Shown here piece by piece: positions 15,612 to 24,309 of a stretch of 37,770 nucleotides of DNA. This DNA is from Lachnospiraceae bacterium. GTDB lineage: Bacteria > Bacillota > Clostridia > Lachnospirales > Lachnospiraceae. The notes below the pieces were generated by a model. That model did no database searches. It had not been told where the DNA came from and saw only the letters and a list, made by a program, of their open reading frames with translations. The stretch spans positions 1 through 37,770 of the forward strand of contig JAFUIR010000006.1 of the NCBI GenBank assembly GCA_017468395.1, written 5' to 3'. The translations under genes were made by a program, and so were the position numbers. How positions within the stretch are numbered: the first letter of the stretch is position 1; every line of letters starts with the position of its first letter.

Positions 15612-16595
15612 ATGATTAGAATTGGTATCTTAGGTTACGGTAACTTGGGACGAGGAATTGAAGCAGCAATTACCCATAATGCAGACATGGAACTTGTTGC
15701 AGTATTCACCAGAAGAAATCCCGAAACAGTGAAGATTATGACAGAAGGCGTCAAGGTTTATTCTGTGGATTGCATCGCTGATTTCGTTGAAAAAATTGAT
15801 GTAATGATTCTCTGCGGAGGAAGCGCAACAGACCTTCCTGCCCAAACAAAAGAATACGTGAAATATTTTAACGTAGTTGACAGTTTTGACACTCATGCCA
15901 ATATTCCCGCTCACTTTGCTGCGGTTAATGAGGCGGCACAGGCAAGCGGAAAAATCGGTATTATCTCTGTGGGCTGGGACCCGGGAATGTTCTCCTTAAA
16001 CAGACTTTATGCAAACTGTATTTTGCCCGATGGAAACGACTATACTTTCTGGGGCAAAGGTGTTAGTCAGGGTCACTCTGATGCTATCAGAAGAATCGAA
16101 GGCGTTCAGGATGCAAAACAGTACACTATCCCTGTGGAGAGCGCACTGGAATCTGTTAGAAATGGGGAAAATCCGCAGCTTACCACCAGACAGAAACATG
16201 AAAGAGAATGCTTCGTAGTGGCAAAAGAAGGCGCAGACCTTGCCAAGATTGAAAATGAAATCAAGACAATGCCCAACTACTTTGCAGATTATAATACAAC
16301 CGTGCATTTCATTTCTCAGGAAGAGTTGAATGAAAAGCACAGCAAAATGGCTCACGGCGGATTTGTGTTCCGCACAGGCACTACAGGCATGAACAATGAA
16401 AATAAGCATGTCATCGAGTACAGATTGACACTGGATTCCAACCCGGAATTCACCGCTTCCGTTTTGGTTGCTTATGCAAGAGCGGCTTACAAAATGAGCG
16501 GCGAAGGCATGAAGGGCTGTAAGACAGTATTCGATATCGCGCCTGCATATCTCAGCCCTCTGTCCGGCGATGAAATCAGAGCACATTTGCTGTAA
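15612..16595 (+). CDS. ddh: meso-diaminopimelate D-dehydrogenase
   Basis: This 327-aa cytoplasmic NADPH enzyme (EC 1.4.1.16) converts L-tetrahydrodipicolinate plus ammonia to meso-diaminopimelate in one step for lysine and peptidoglycan. The N-terminal Rossmann motif is GILGYGNLGRG. The substrate-side motifs are SVGWDPGMFS and FWGKGVSQGHSDAIRRI, and the C-terminal MNNENKHVIEYRLTLDSNPEFT is typical. The start at 15612 is preferred because GAGAGGAGAG precedes it and the family begins MIRIGI; an extension to 15576 has no site. A strong terminator follows, so it is probably a single-gene unit. Confidence 0.95.
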   Translation: MIRIGILGYGNLGRGIEAAITHNADMELVAVFTRRNPETVKIMTEGVKVYSVDCIADFVEKIDVMILCGGSATDLPAQTKEYVKYFNVVDSFDTHANIPAHFAAVNEAAQASGKIGIISVGWDPGMFSLNRLYANCILPDGNDYTFWGKGVSQGHSDAIRRIEGVQDAKQYTIPVESALESVRNGENPQLTTRQKHERECFVVAKEGADLAKIENEIKTMPNYFADYNTTVHFISQEELNEKHSKMAHGGFVFRTGTTGMNNENKHVIEYRLTLDSNPEFTASVLVAYARAAYKMSGEGMKGCKTVFDIAPAYLSPLSGDEIRAHLL

Positions 16596-16614
16596 AGTAA
16601 ATTGAAGATGCTTT

Positions 16615-16647
16615 AAAAAGGAACTGCGTAGTGAGCAGTTCCTTTTT
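16615..16647 (+). terminator. Rho-independent terminator of ddh
   Basis: AAAAAGGAACTGC (16615-16627) pairs perfectly with GCAGTTCCTTTTT (16635-16647) around a seven-base loop. The U-tract is part of the stem end. Confidence 0.93.
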
Positions 16648-16720
16648 GCTTGTACAGTAGTTGGTTCATAAGTGATAGACTAAGCAGTTGGTGTTGTTTG
16701 CGGACTAAAATTAAGGGGAA

Positions 16721-16971
16721 TGGGCGTACAATCTTAATAATATCTTATTACGCCCAAAATAAAAGGATTTTGAGTGGTTTTACACACTTTTTTTTAGTGT
16801 TTTGGGCGTAAGCGAGTAAAAAACAATTTTACGCCCACGATTTCGGTGAATCTGTGGGCGTGGAGATTCAATTGCATTTTCTACGCCCAAAAGCGCCTTG
16901 AAAAAAGAAAAAACAGCGCAATAAGCATGCCAAATTGGGCATAGAAAAAGCTTTTTGTGTGAATACGCCCA
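16721..16971. repeat. Eight alternating copies of TACGCCCA / TGGGCGTA
   Basis: The octamer occurs at 16721 (-), 16749 (+), 16803 (-), 16830 (+), 16855 (-, last base changed), 16882 (+), 16936 (-, one change) and 16964 (+), strictly alternating. Start-to-start distances are 28, 54, 27, 25, 27, 54 and 28, a mirror-symmetric series. Neighbouring copies pair into hairpins, some extended (TTACGCCCAAAA with TTTTGGGCGTAA). The array fills the gap between the 3' ends of ddh and the convergent HAD gene. The layout resembles REP/BIME-type elements; no coding sequence is supported here. Confidence 0.85.
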
Positions 16972-16984
16972 AAATGAGAAAAAA

Positions 16985-17785
16985 CTATTCCCCATCTGCC
17001 AGCGCTTCGTACAACTTTCTCACATTCTCAAATTCATAAGCGGGCTTGTAAGGGGAGGCGGTCACATCTTCGGGGGTGGCTTCTCCGGTGTAGAGTACGC
17101 AGGTATCTACGCCTGCATTGATGCCGCAGAGGATGTCAGTGTAAAGTCTGTCGCCTATAACGATGGTTTCTTCGGGGGTAAAGCCTGAGCGGCAGACGCA
17201 CAGATCCACCACCTCTCTGGCGGGCTTGCCAAGGTATATAGGCTCTTTGCCGGTGGAGACGGTAATCATTTGGCAGATGGCTCCGCAGTCCGGAATGAAG
17301 CCAAAGTCGATAGGGCAGCAAAGGTCGGGATTGGTGGCATAAAAAGGAACATCCGCAGTGGAAAGTACCTTACAAACCTGAATCAGTTTTTCATAATTTA
17401 ATTCGCTGTCGTAGGCTACCACTACACAGGAAATATTTTCTTCGGCCTTTTCCGTGATGAGAAGGCCGTTTTTGCGCAGTTCCGCCACGAAGGAAGCAGT
17501 GCCCAGCACAAAGATTTTCTGACCGCTGAAATGTTCTTTTAAGAAGCGGATGGTCATAAAGCCGGAGGTGATAAACTGCTCATCCGTAGTATCCAGAGCG
17601 AAACTGTTTTTAAACTTGGTCACGTAATCGCTGCCGCTTTTGGTAGAATTGTTGGTGATGTAGTAGGATTTGCCACCTATGCTCTCAATGTATGAAAGTA
17701 AATCCCGGCTACCGTCATAGAGGGTATCACCCACGGCGATGGTTCCGTCTATATCAAAAAGAAAAAGCTTTTTGTCCTGCAACAT
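16985..17785 (-). CDS. HAD-IIA family phosphatase, NagD-like
   Basis: This 266-aa cytoplasmic Mg-dependent phosphatase has motif I LFDIDGTI (nucleophile and acid Asp), motif II TNNSTKS, and C-terminal motifs GKP and VIGDRLYTDILCG. The insertion between motifs II and III is the C2 cap of the HAD-IIA subclass (NagD, PGP, 4-nitrophenylphosphatase). Substrates are small phosphometabolites or nucleotides; the specific one cannot be read. ATG at 17785 follows GAAAGGAATTTGAC, and TATAAT lies at 17820-17815 on the minus strand, 30 bases upstream. It is monocistronic and convergent with ddh. Confidence 0.92.
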   Translation of the reverse strand: MLQDKKLFLFDIDGTIAVGDTLYDGSRDLLSYIESIGGKSYYITNNSTKSGSDYVTKFKNSFALDTTDEQFITSGFMTIRFLKEHFSGQKIFVLGTASFVAELRKNGLLITEKAEENISCVVVAYDSELNYEKLIQVCKVLSTADVPFYATNPDLCCPIDFGFIPDCGAICQMITVSTGKEPIYLGKPAREVVDLCVCRSGFTPEETIVIGDRLYTDILCGINAGVDTCVLYTGEATPEDVTASPYKPAYEFENVRKLYEALADGE

Positions 17786-17890
17786 GTCAAATTCCTTTCA
17801 GGAGCGTTTGGTCAATTATAATACGTTAAGTTTAGCATGGGGACGTCCTGTGTGCAAATACATTTCGTTGTTGTAAAACAGTGGAAATGC

Positions 17891-17919
17891 TTTACACGGA
17901 AAAGAAAACTAAGTAAAAT
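17891..17919 (+). promoter_or_regulatory. SigA-type promoter of exodeoxyribonuclease III gene
   Basis: TTTACA (17891-17896) and TAAAAT (17914-17919) are exactly 17 bases apart, directly before the TTGGAGG ribosome-binding site. The very short leader would begin near 17926. Confidence 0.55.
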
Positions 17920-17943
17920 GAAATAGTTGGAGGTTATGAGAAG

Positions 17944-18696
17944 ATGAAATTGATATCATGGAATGTAAACGGCATTCGTGCCTGTGTGGATAAAGGATTT
18001 ATGGATTTTTTTAAGGTGGCGGATGCAGACATATTTTGCCTGCAGGAAACCAAACTTCAGGAAGGGCAGATTGATTTGGAATTAGAAGGTTACCACCAAT
18101 ATTGGAATTATGCGGAGAAAAAAGGGTATTCGGGAACCGCGCTTTTTACCAAAGAGGAGCCACTTACCGTTACTTACGGCATCGGCGTAGAAGAGCATGA
18201 CCACGAGGGAAGAGTGATTACCGCTGAATTTGCGGACTATTATGTGGTAACAGTTTACACGCCTAATGCACAGGAGGAACTGAAAAGGCTGGATTATCGT
18301 ATGCAATGGGAAGATGATTTTCTGGCGTATTTGAAGAAATTGGAGGAAAAGAAACCCGTTATCTTTTGCGGGGATTTGAATGTGGCTCATAAGGAAATTG
18401 ATTTAAAGAATCCCAAGACCAACCGCAAAAATGCCGGATTTACAGATGAGGAGCGGGGCAAAATGACACACCTTCTGGAGTCGGGATTTGTGGATTCTTT
18501 CCGCCATTTCTACCCGGATACGGAAGGGATTTATTCATGGTGGTCTTATCGCTTTCAAGCCCGTGCAAAAAATGCAGGATGGCGTATTGACTACTTTATT
18601 GTTTCGAAGGCCTTAAAGGAGAGGCTGGTCAGTGCCGCAATTCACACGGATATTTTGGGCTCCGATCACTGCCCGGTAGAAGTGCAAATCAAATAA
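17944..18696 (+). CDS. xth: Exodeoxyribonuclease III / AP endonuclease
   Basis: This 250-aa cytoplasmic base-excision-repair enzyme cuts at abasic sites and trims 3' ends. Motifs in order: [20 protein letters not shown] (metal Glu), [12 protein letters not shown] (catalytic Asp/Asn), [19 protein letters not shown], and the terminal SDHCPVEV with the catalytic His. Length matches bacterial ExoA/Xth. ATG follows TTGGAGG by nine bases. The next gene starts 12 bp after its stop, so the two are cotranscribed. Confidence 0.96.
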   Translation: MKLISWNVNGIRACVDKGFMDFFKVADADIFCLQETKLQEGQIDLELEGYHQYWNYAEKKGYSGTALFTKEEPLTVTYGIGVEEHDHEGRVITAEFADYYVVTVYTPNAQEELKRLDYRMQWEDDFLAYLKKLEEKKPVIFCGDLNVAHKEIDLKNPKTNRKNAGFTDEERGKMTHLLESGFVDSFRHFYPDTEGIYSWWSYRFQARAKNAGWRIDYFIVSKALKERLVSAAIHTDILGSDHCPVEVQIK

Positions 18697-18708
18697 GTGG
18701 AGCGAAAG

Positions 18709-19206
18709 ATGAATCAGGAAACAACAGTAGAACAGATAAATACTACCCGGAAAAAACGGGGGATAAAACAAAGGTGGAGCGAGTTTTGGAATAAGGACAC
18801 GGATACGATTATTTACACACTGATGTGTGTCACAATGGTGCCGGCTCTAATTATAGGTCTTTTTTATCTGGAATTTGCCAAAATGCAGTTGCCGGAGGAA
18901 ATAAAGGGCTGTGTATTCCAAAAGGTGGCCGGAGTGTACTGTCCGGGCTGCGGCGGTACCAGAGCCTTTTGGGCATTGTTTAGCGGAAATATTTTGAAGG
19001 CAATTTATTATCATCCGGCAGCGGTTTATGGTGTAGGGTTGTATTTGGTATATTTTATTTCCCAGACTTTGATGCGCCTTAGTAAGGGAAAACTGTGGGG
19101 AATGACTCTCCGCCCTATGTACTTATATATTATGGTTGGGCTTATTTTGCTGAATTTTGTGGTGCGCAATGTTTTGCTTATGGGTTTTGGCATCGAGACT
19201 TTGTAG
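18709..19206 (+). CDS. DUF2752 membrane protein
   Basis: This 165-aa protein has about three hydrophobic segments. Between the first and second is VYCPGCGGTRAFWAL, the signature of DUF2752, whose CPxCGxTR motif suggests metal binding or a redox-sensitive loop; function is unknown. The ATG at 18709 is preferred over GTG at 18697 because GTGGAGCG serves as the ribosome-binding site and overlaps the latter. It is in an operon with xth, a link of unclear meaning. Confidence 0.82.
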   Translation: MNQETTVEQINTTRKKRGIKQRWSEFWNKDTDTIIYTLMCVTMVPALIIGLFYLEFAKMQLPEEIKGCVFQKVAGVYCPGCGGTRAFWALFSGNILKAIYYHPAAVYGVGLYLVYFISQTLMRLSKGKLWGMTLRPMYLYIMVGLILLNFVVRNVLLMGFGIETL

Positions 19207-19258
19207 TTGGAGCGGTTTGTAAGCCCCGACAGGACACTTTAACAAATTGCAGTAATGA

Positions 19259-19288
19259 TTGACAGATATAGAAAAAACAAGGTATAAT
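19259..19288 (+). promoter_or_regulatory. Consensus SigA promoter of the DUF4190 pair
   Basis: Perfect TTGACA (19259-19264) and perfect TATAAT (19283-19288) are separated by 18 bases. This is the strongest promoter seen in the window and precedes AGGAGG at 19304-19309. Confidence 0.85.
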
Positions 19289-19318
19289 AACAAGGCAATT
19301 CTTAGGAGGAAAGGGTAA

Positions 19319-19669
19319 ATGGATTATAATAATCAAGGTCCGGTATACCATACAGTGCCTACGATGTATATGCCGGCGCAAAATGAAAATCCCAACAATG
19401 GTATGGCAGTGGGAGCATTGGTTTGTGGTATTATCTCTATTGTGACATGTCTTTGTTGCGGTATCGGCGCCATTCTCAGTGTTATAGGAATTATTTTGGC
19501 AATCGCATCTAAGAGTAAAAACGGCGGCAGATTGTCAGGTGTGGCTGTAGGTGGTTTGGTATGCAGTATCATAGGCTTTTTGTTTAATATAGGATATGTG
19601 ATTTACTACATTTTTGTGGTGGGCATAGCGTTTACGGAGTCTGCCGGCGGAATGCAGTATTATTACTAA
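19319..19669 (+). CDS. DUF4190 small membrane protein (first copy)
   Basis: This 116-aa protein has a short polar N-terminus rich in Tyr, Asn and Pro, then two hydrophobic segments separated by KSKNGGRLSGVAVGGLVCS, the hallmark of DUF4190. NPNNGMAVGALVCGI begins the first segment. The family is common in Clostridia and Actinobacteria and has no established function. ATG follows AGGAGG, behind a consensus promoter, so it is probably well expressed. A paralogue follows after 21 bp. Confidence 0.85.
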   Translation: MDYNNQGPVYHTVPTMYMPAQNENPNNGMAVGALVCGIISIVTCLCCGIGAILSVIGIILAIASKSKNGGRLSGVAVGGLVCSIIGFLFNIGYVIYYIFVVGIAFTESAGGMQYYY

Positions 19670-19690
19670 AGAAAAGTGAGGATAAAAGAA

Positions 19691-20122
19691 ATGGATTACA
19701 ATAACAACAATAATAACAACTATGGTAGCAATTATAGCAGTAATTACAACAACTATGGTAACAACATGCAAAATAACATGATAAACAATATGCCCGGCAG
19801 CGTGCCTCCCATGTATGCTCCGCCGGTACAGGCTAATCCCAATAACGGCATGGCAGTAGGTTCTTTGGTTTGCGGTATTTTGAGTTTGGTGCTTTGTTGC
19901 TGCTGTGGTTTCGGTATTGTTCTGAGTATTATCGGTCTTATTTTAGGTATTATGTCTAAGAGCAAAAACGGCGGTAAGCTGTCAGGAATGGCAATTGCCG
20001 GTATTATCTGTAGCGGTATCGGTGTTGTGGCAGGTATTATCGGGATTTTCTATATGTTCGGTGGCGGATTTGTAGATGCGTTCATTGACGGATTCTACGA
20101 GGGCTATTACGGTTACTACTAA
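19691..20122 (+). CDS. DUF4190 small membrane protein (second copy, Asn-rich N-terminus)
   Basis: This 143-aa protein repeats the design of its neighbour: NPNNGMAVGSLVCGI, a Cys-rich stretch LCCCCG, the linker KSKNGGKLSGMAIAG, and a second hydrophobic segment. The N-terminal ~45 residues are low complexity, dominated by Asn, Tyr and Ser. The C-terminus is Gly/Tyr-rich (EGYYGYY). ATG at 19691 is chosen because GTGAGGA lies eight bases upstream. The two genes are a tandem duplication in one operon, ended by the hairpin at 20145. Confidence 0.85.
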   Translation: MDYNNNNNNNYGSNYSSNYNNYGNNMQNNMINNMPGSVPPMYAPPVQANPNNGMAVGSLVCGILSLVLCCCCGFGIVLSIIGLILGIMSKSKNGGKLSGMAIAGIICSGIGVVAGIIGIFYMFGGGFVDAFIDGFYEGYYGYY

Positions 20123-20144
20123 ATCACTATATGGAAATTAATCG

Positions 20145-20170
20145 AGGCGGAAAGATTTTTCCGCCTTTTT
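20145..20170 (+). terminator. Rho-independent terminator of the DUF4190 pair
   Basis: AGGCGGAAA (20145-20153) pairs with TTTCCGCCT (20158-20166) around GATT and is followed by TTTT. Confidence 0.92.
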
Positions 20171-20198
20171 CGATACAAAGAACGGTAAATGGGACTGA

Positions 20199-20855
20199 AT
20201 GAGTGGTATTATGAAAATGGAAAAGATGCAAATGGCAGATAAAGCAGAAAACAGAAGGCTTGGACGGGAGTTTTTCACGGTGGACGGACTCACTCTTGCC
20301 CGGAATCTTCTGGGCAAGGTAATGGTGCATGAGACTCCTTACGGGACGGTTCGTGCTATAATTACGGAAACGGAAAGTTATATGGGGATTGAGGATAAAG
20401 GCTCCCATACTTACGGCGGCAGGCGGACGGAGCGCACAGAGCCGATGTTTCATATTGGGGGAACTTCCTACGTTTATTTGATTTATGGTATGTATTCCTG
20501 CATGAATGTGGCAGCAGATGTGGTGGATAATCCCCAGGCGGTGCTGATTCGTATGGCAGAGCCTTTTGACGAGGAATCGGAGCGGATTATGCTTCGCCTG
20601 CGTATGGAAAAGAAAAGGGCAAGGCAACAGGAAAGCAGTGTGCGCAAGCATTTGGCAGACGGACCGGGAAAACTTTGTATTGCAATGAACATTACCCGGG
20701 CGGATAATGATATTGATATGGTAGAAAGCGATACCTTTTACTGGACAGAGGGGATAGAGGTTATGCCGGAGGAAATTCTGGAAGGAAAAAGGATTGGCAT
20801 AGATTACGCAGAGGAAGCAGCAGATTATTTGTGGCGTTTTACGATTAAGAGGTGA
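20199..20855 (+). CDS. DNA-3-methyladenine glycosylase, AAG/MPG family
   Basis: This 218-aa cytoplasmic repair enzyme excises alkylated and deaminated purines. LARNLLGKV begins the conserved core. AIITETESYMG holds the catalytic Glu, SHTYGGRRTERTEPMF and SYVYLIYGMYSCMNV form the DNA-intercalating and base-flipping pocket, and DGPGKLCIAMNI is the C-terminal signature. Start choice is uncertain: ATG at 20199, 20211, 20217 or 20226 all lack a strong site, and the family core begins at RLGREFF. It is followed 7 bp later by addB, so all three downstream genes may be cotranscribed as a DNA repair operon. Confidence 0.92.
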   Translation: MSGIMKMEKMQMADKAENRRLGREFFTVDGLTLARNLLGKVMVHETPYGTVRAIITETESYMGIEDKGSHTYGGRRTERTEPMFHIGGTSYVYLIYGMYSCMNVAADVVDNPQAVLIRMAEPFDEESERIMLRLRMEKKRARQQESSVRKHLADGPGKLCIAMNITRADNDIDMVESDTFYWTEGIEVMPEEILEGKRIGIDYAEEAADYLWRFTIKR

Positions 20856-20862
20856 GGGAAAA

Positions 20863-23800
20863 ATGAGCCTGAGATTCTATTTTGGCGGGTCCGGAGCAGG
20901 GAAAAGTACAAAATTATATAATGAGTTGATTGAAAGGTCTATGAAAGAACCGAGAAGGAATTTCCTGATTGTGGTGCCGGATCAGTTTACCATGCAGACC
21001 CAGAAGGAACTGGTGTTAAAACATGAGCGGGGCGGTATTATGAATATCGACGTGCTCAGTTTCGGACGCCTTTCCCACCGCATTTTTGAGGAAGTAGGGG
21101 GAAATGATGCGCCGGTTTTGGATGATACCGGAAAGAGTCTTGTGCTGAGAAAAGTGGCTGCCAATTTAAAAGAGGAATTGCCTGTTTTGGGAGGCAATTT
21201 GGACAAACAGGGCTATATTCATGAAGTAAAAAGTGCTATTTCTGAATTTATGCAGTACGGCATTGCGCCGGATGATGTGGAAAAACTTATTGCTTATGCG
21301 GATAAGCGAGGTGCTTTAAAAGCAAAATTACAGGATTTGGAAGTGCTGTACCGTGGTTTCAAAGAATATATCAAAGACCAATTTATCACTACGGAAGAAA
21401 CTTTGGATTTATTGCAAAAGGCTTTGCACCGTTCAAAAATCATTCCCGGAAGTGTGGTGGTTTTTGACGGCTTTACCGGCTTTACGCCCATCCAAAACCG
21501 GGTCATTCAGGAATTGATGGTACTTGCGGATGAAGTGATTGTCACAGTGACAGTGGATGTGAGCCAAAGTAAGGGAAAAGAGCCTTGGAAACTTCAAGGG
21601 GAACAGGAACTTTTTTATCTTGGAAGGAAAACTACGAGAGACTTATGTAAACTTGCCGAGGAGGTGGGGGTACAGAGGGGGGAAGACGTTTATCTTACCG
21701 GAGAGGATGGAAAATGCAGATTCAGGGAGAACTCTGCCCTTGGACATTTGGAGAAAAATTTGCTGCGCTATCCTATGAAGGTGTACGAGAGAGCGCAAAG
21801 TGAAATTAGTATCTATGAGGCGTCTACTGTGCGGGAAGAGGTGCATCAGACAGCCATTTTGCTGGAAAAACTGGTAAGGGAGCAAGGGTATTGCTATCGA
21901 GACATAGCGGTGGTTTGCGGCGATTTGGGGGCTTATGGCGAGCATGTGGAATATGAGTTTGCGCTGCTTGGAATCCCCTGTTATGTGGATAGGACCAGAG
22001 GGATTGTACTCAATCCTTTTACTGAATATATCAGAAGCGCACTGCGCATGGTAGAGAAGGATTTTTCTTTTGAATCTGTATTTCAATATCTGCGTAGCGG
22101 CATGGCGGATTTTACTCTAAAGGAAGTGGATCTTTTGGAGAATTTTGTCCGAAAGAATGGTATCCGGGGGCGCAGAAAATGGGAGCAGCCTTTTACCTGC
22201 AAGTTGACAGGAAAAGAAAAAGAACCGGAGAAAGAACTGGAAAAGATAGAGTTTTTGAACGGGCTTAGGGAGAGGCTGCTTTTGCAACTTATGCCTTTGT
22301 TACAGTTAAAAAGGCAGGAGACGGTAAAGGCTTATGTGGAAAATCTTTATGAGTTTCTGGTAGAGGCTAAGGTGGCAGAAAAACTGGCTGCCTATGAGAA
22401 AAATTTTGAGGCGCAGGGAAATCTCACGGCGGCAAAAGAGTACGGACAGATTTACAGGCTGGTTATGGATTTGCTGAACCAGATTATCGGGCTCCTCGGC
22501 GGGGAAAAAATGACCATGGAGGAGTTTGCCGACATTTTGGATGCAGGTTTCGGAGAAATTGAAGTAGGTACCATTCCTCAAAATGTGGATAGGGTTTTGG
22601 TGGGGGATATTGAGCGTACCCGTCTTAAGGAACTGAAAGTATTGTTCTTCCTCGGGGTAAACGATGGCAACATTCCCAAAGCCGCAGGTAAGGGCGGTAT
22701 CATTTCTGACATCGACAGGGAATTTTTGTGCGGTTCCGGTCAGGAACTGGCGCCTTCACCCAGACAGCAGATGTACACCCAGAGACTGTATTTATACTTA
22801 AATATGACAAAACCGTCAGAAAAGTTATATTTATCATATGCCAAAGTAAGCGGTGACGGAAAGAGTATCCGTCCGGCGTATTTGGTGGATATTATTAAGA
22901 AAATGTATCCCGGTCTGGAAGTGCTTGTGCCGGAGAGTAAGCCGTGGCAGGAGCAGATTATTACACCGGATGGTGGTATGAAATATCTGGCGGCGGGTTT
23001 GCGAGATTATGTGTCGGGCTATCCCGTGGAACCGGATTTGTTTACGCTGTATCATGTGTACAAAAGGGAATATGATGAAAAAGTGGTCAGCGCCTTGGTG
23101 GGAGCGGCTTTCAAAAAGTATGAGGAAAGTTCCCTTGGCGCAGAGGTGGCAAGAAAACTTTACGGAAAGATTTTGCAAAGCAGTGTCAGCCGTTTGGAAA
23201 CTTATGCAGCCTGTGCGTACTCCCATTTCCTGAAGTATGGCTTGAATTTAAAAGAGCGCCGGGAATTTGGGTTTGAAGTGACGGACATGGGAAATGTATT
23301 CCATGGTGTTTTGGAGAGTTTTGCAGGAAAACTGGAAGAAAGCGGCTATACATGGTTTAACTTCCCGGAGGAGTTCGGAAAAAAAACGGTGGCAGAGTCC
23401 ATGGAGATGATAGCGGCGCAGTATGGAAATACAGTGCTTTACAGCAGTGCCAGAAATGCCTATGCGGTAAAGCGTATGCAGCGTATTTTGACAAGGGCAG
23501 TCCTTACCATGCAATATCAAATTCGCAAGGGCATGTTTGTGCCCGGCAGTTATGAGTTGTCTTTTTCTAAGGTTTCAGATTTTGACAGTATCAATATTGC
23601 TTTGTCCGAGACAGAAAAAATCCGCTTGCAGGGACGTATTGATAGAGTTGACACTTGTGTCAGTGACGATAGGCTCTATGTGAAAGTGGTGGACTATAAG
23701 TCAGGAAAAAGACAGTTTGATTTGGTGGCAGTATACTACGGATTGCAACTGCAATTGGTGGTCTATATGAATGCGGCCATGGAATTGGAAAAAAGAAAGA

Positions 23801-24309
23801 ATCCGGACAAAGAAATTGTGCCGGCGGCCATGCTTTATTATCAGGTTGCAGACCCCGCTACAGAGATAAAAGAGCCTCTCAGTGAGGAGGAGTTGAACCG
23901 AAAGTTAATCGAAGATTTGCGTACGTCAGGTGTTGTAAACGACCGGGAAGATGTAATTATGAAACTGGACGGCAGTATCGAAACAAAGTCGGATGTAGTG
24001 CCTGTTGAATACAAAAAAGACGGTTCTTTGTCTTCCAGATCCTCTACCCTCGGTACGGAAGAAATGCAGGATTTGTCGAGTTATGTAAACTATAAAATCA
24101 GAAGTATCGGCAAGGAGATTTTAAGCGGTAATATTTGTTTGAATCCTTATGAAAACGGCAACAGGGATGCCTGCGCATTCTGTGATTTTAAGGGTGTTTG
24201 CGGTTTTGATATATCCACACCGGGCTACAAAAAGAGAAAGTTAAAAGATTATGATAAGGAAGAAATAATGGAAGTAATCCGGGAGGAGGTGAGCAGCCAT
24301 GGCAATTAA
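20863..24309 (+). CDS. addB: ATP-dependent helicase/nuclease subunit B
   Basis: This 1148-aa subunit of the AddAB complex processes double-strand breaks for RecA loading and Chi recognition. The N-terminal Walker A is FGGSGAGKST (residues 7-16). The C-terminal RecB-type nuclease motif is VVDYKSGKR. The 4Fe-4S staple is complete: one Cys in TYAACAYSHF (about residue 786) and the late CAFCDFKGVC, i.e. C-x2-C-x5-C, near residue 1110. Length is normal for the family (B. subtilis AddB 1166 aa). ATG follows GAGGTGAGGG. Its last 11 bases overlap addA, so the two are translationally coupled. Confidence 0.97.
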   Translation: MSLRFYFGGSGAGKSTKLYNELIERSMKEPRRNFLIVVPDQFTMQTQKELVLKHERGGIMNIDVLSFGRLSHRIFEEVGGNDAPVLDDTGKSLVLRKVAANLKEELPVLGGNLDKQGYIHEVKSAISEFMQYGIAPDDVEKLIAYADKRGALKAKLQDLEVLYRGFKEYIKDQFITTEETLDLLQKALHRSKIIPGSVVVFDGFTGFTPIQNRVIQELMVLADEVIVTVTVDVSQSKGKEPWKLQGEQELFYLGRKTTRDLCKLAEEVGVQRGEDVYLTGEDGKCRFRENSALGHLEKNLLRYPMKVYERAQSEISIYEASTVREEVHQTAILLEKLVREQGYCYRDIAVVCGDLGAYGEHVEYEFALLGIPCYVDRTRGIVLNPFTEYIRSALRMVEKDFSFESVFQYLRSGMADFTLKEVDLLENFVRKNGIRGRRKWEQPFTCKLTGKEKEPEKELEKIEFLNGLRERLLLQLMPLLQLKRQETVKAYVENLYEFLVEAKVAEKLAAYEKNFEAQGNLTAAKEYGQIYRLVMDLLNQIIGLLGGEKMTMEEFADILDAGFGEIEVGTIPQNVDRVLVGDIERTRLKELKVLFFLGVNDGNIPKAAGKGGIISDIDREFLCGSGQELAPSPRQQMYTQRLYLYLNMTKPSEKLYLSYAKVSGDGKSIRPAYLVDIIKKMYPGLEVLVPESKPWQEQIITPDGGMKYLAAGLRDYVSGYPVEPDLFTLYHVYKREYDEKVVSALVGAAFKKYEESSLGAEVARKLYGKILQSSVSRLETYAACAYSHFLKYGLNLKERREFGFEVTDMGNVFHGVLESFAGKLEESGYTWFNFPEEFGKKTVAESMEMIAAQYGNTVLYSSARNAYAVKRMQRILTRAVLTMQYQIRKGMFVPGSYELSFSKVSDFDSINIALSETEKIRLQGRIDRVDTCVSDDRLYVKVVDYKSGKRQFDLVAVYYGLQLQLVVYMNAAMELEKRKNPDKEIVPAAMLYYQVADPATEIKEPLSEEELNRKLIEDLRTSGVVNDREDVIMKLDGSIETKSDVVPVEYKKDGSLSSRSSTLGTEEMQDLSSYVNYKIRSIGKEILSGNICLNPYENGNRDACAFCDFKGVCGFDISTPGYKKRKLKDYDKEEIMEVIREEVSSHGN

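Noticed and set aside
16721-16971. The TACGCCCA array considered as a CRISPR array
   Set aside because: Repeat units are only 8-12 bp, alternate in orientation, and spacing is not a constant ~30-40 bp unit; no cas genes are present.
16780-16995. A 71-codon minus-strand frame across the repeat array
   Set aside because: It runs through inverted repeats, overlaps the HAD gene end, has no proper ribosome-binding site and no protein-like composition.
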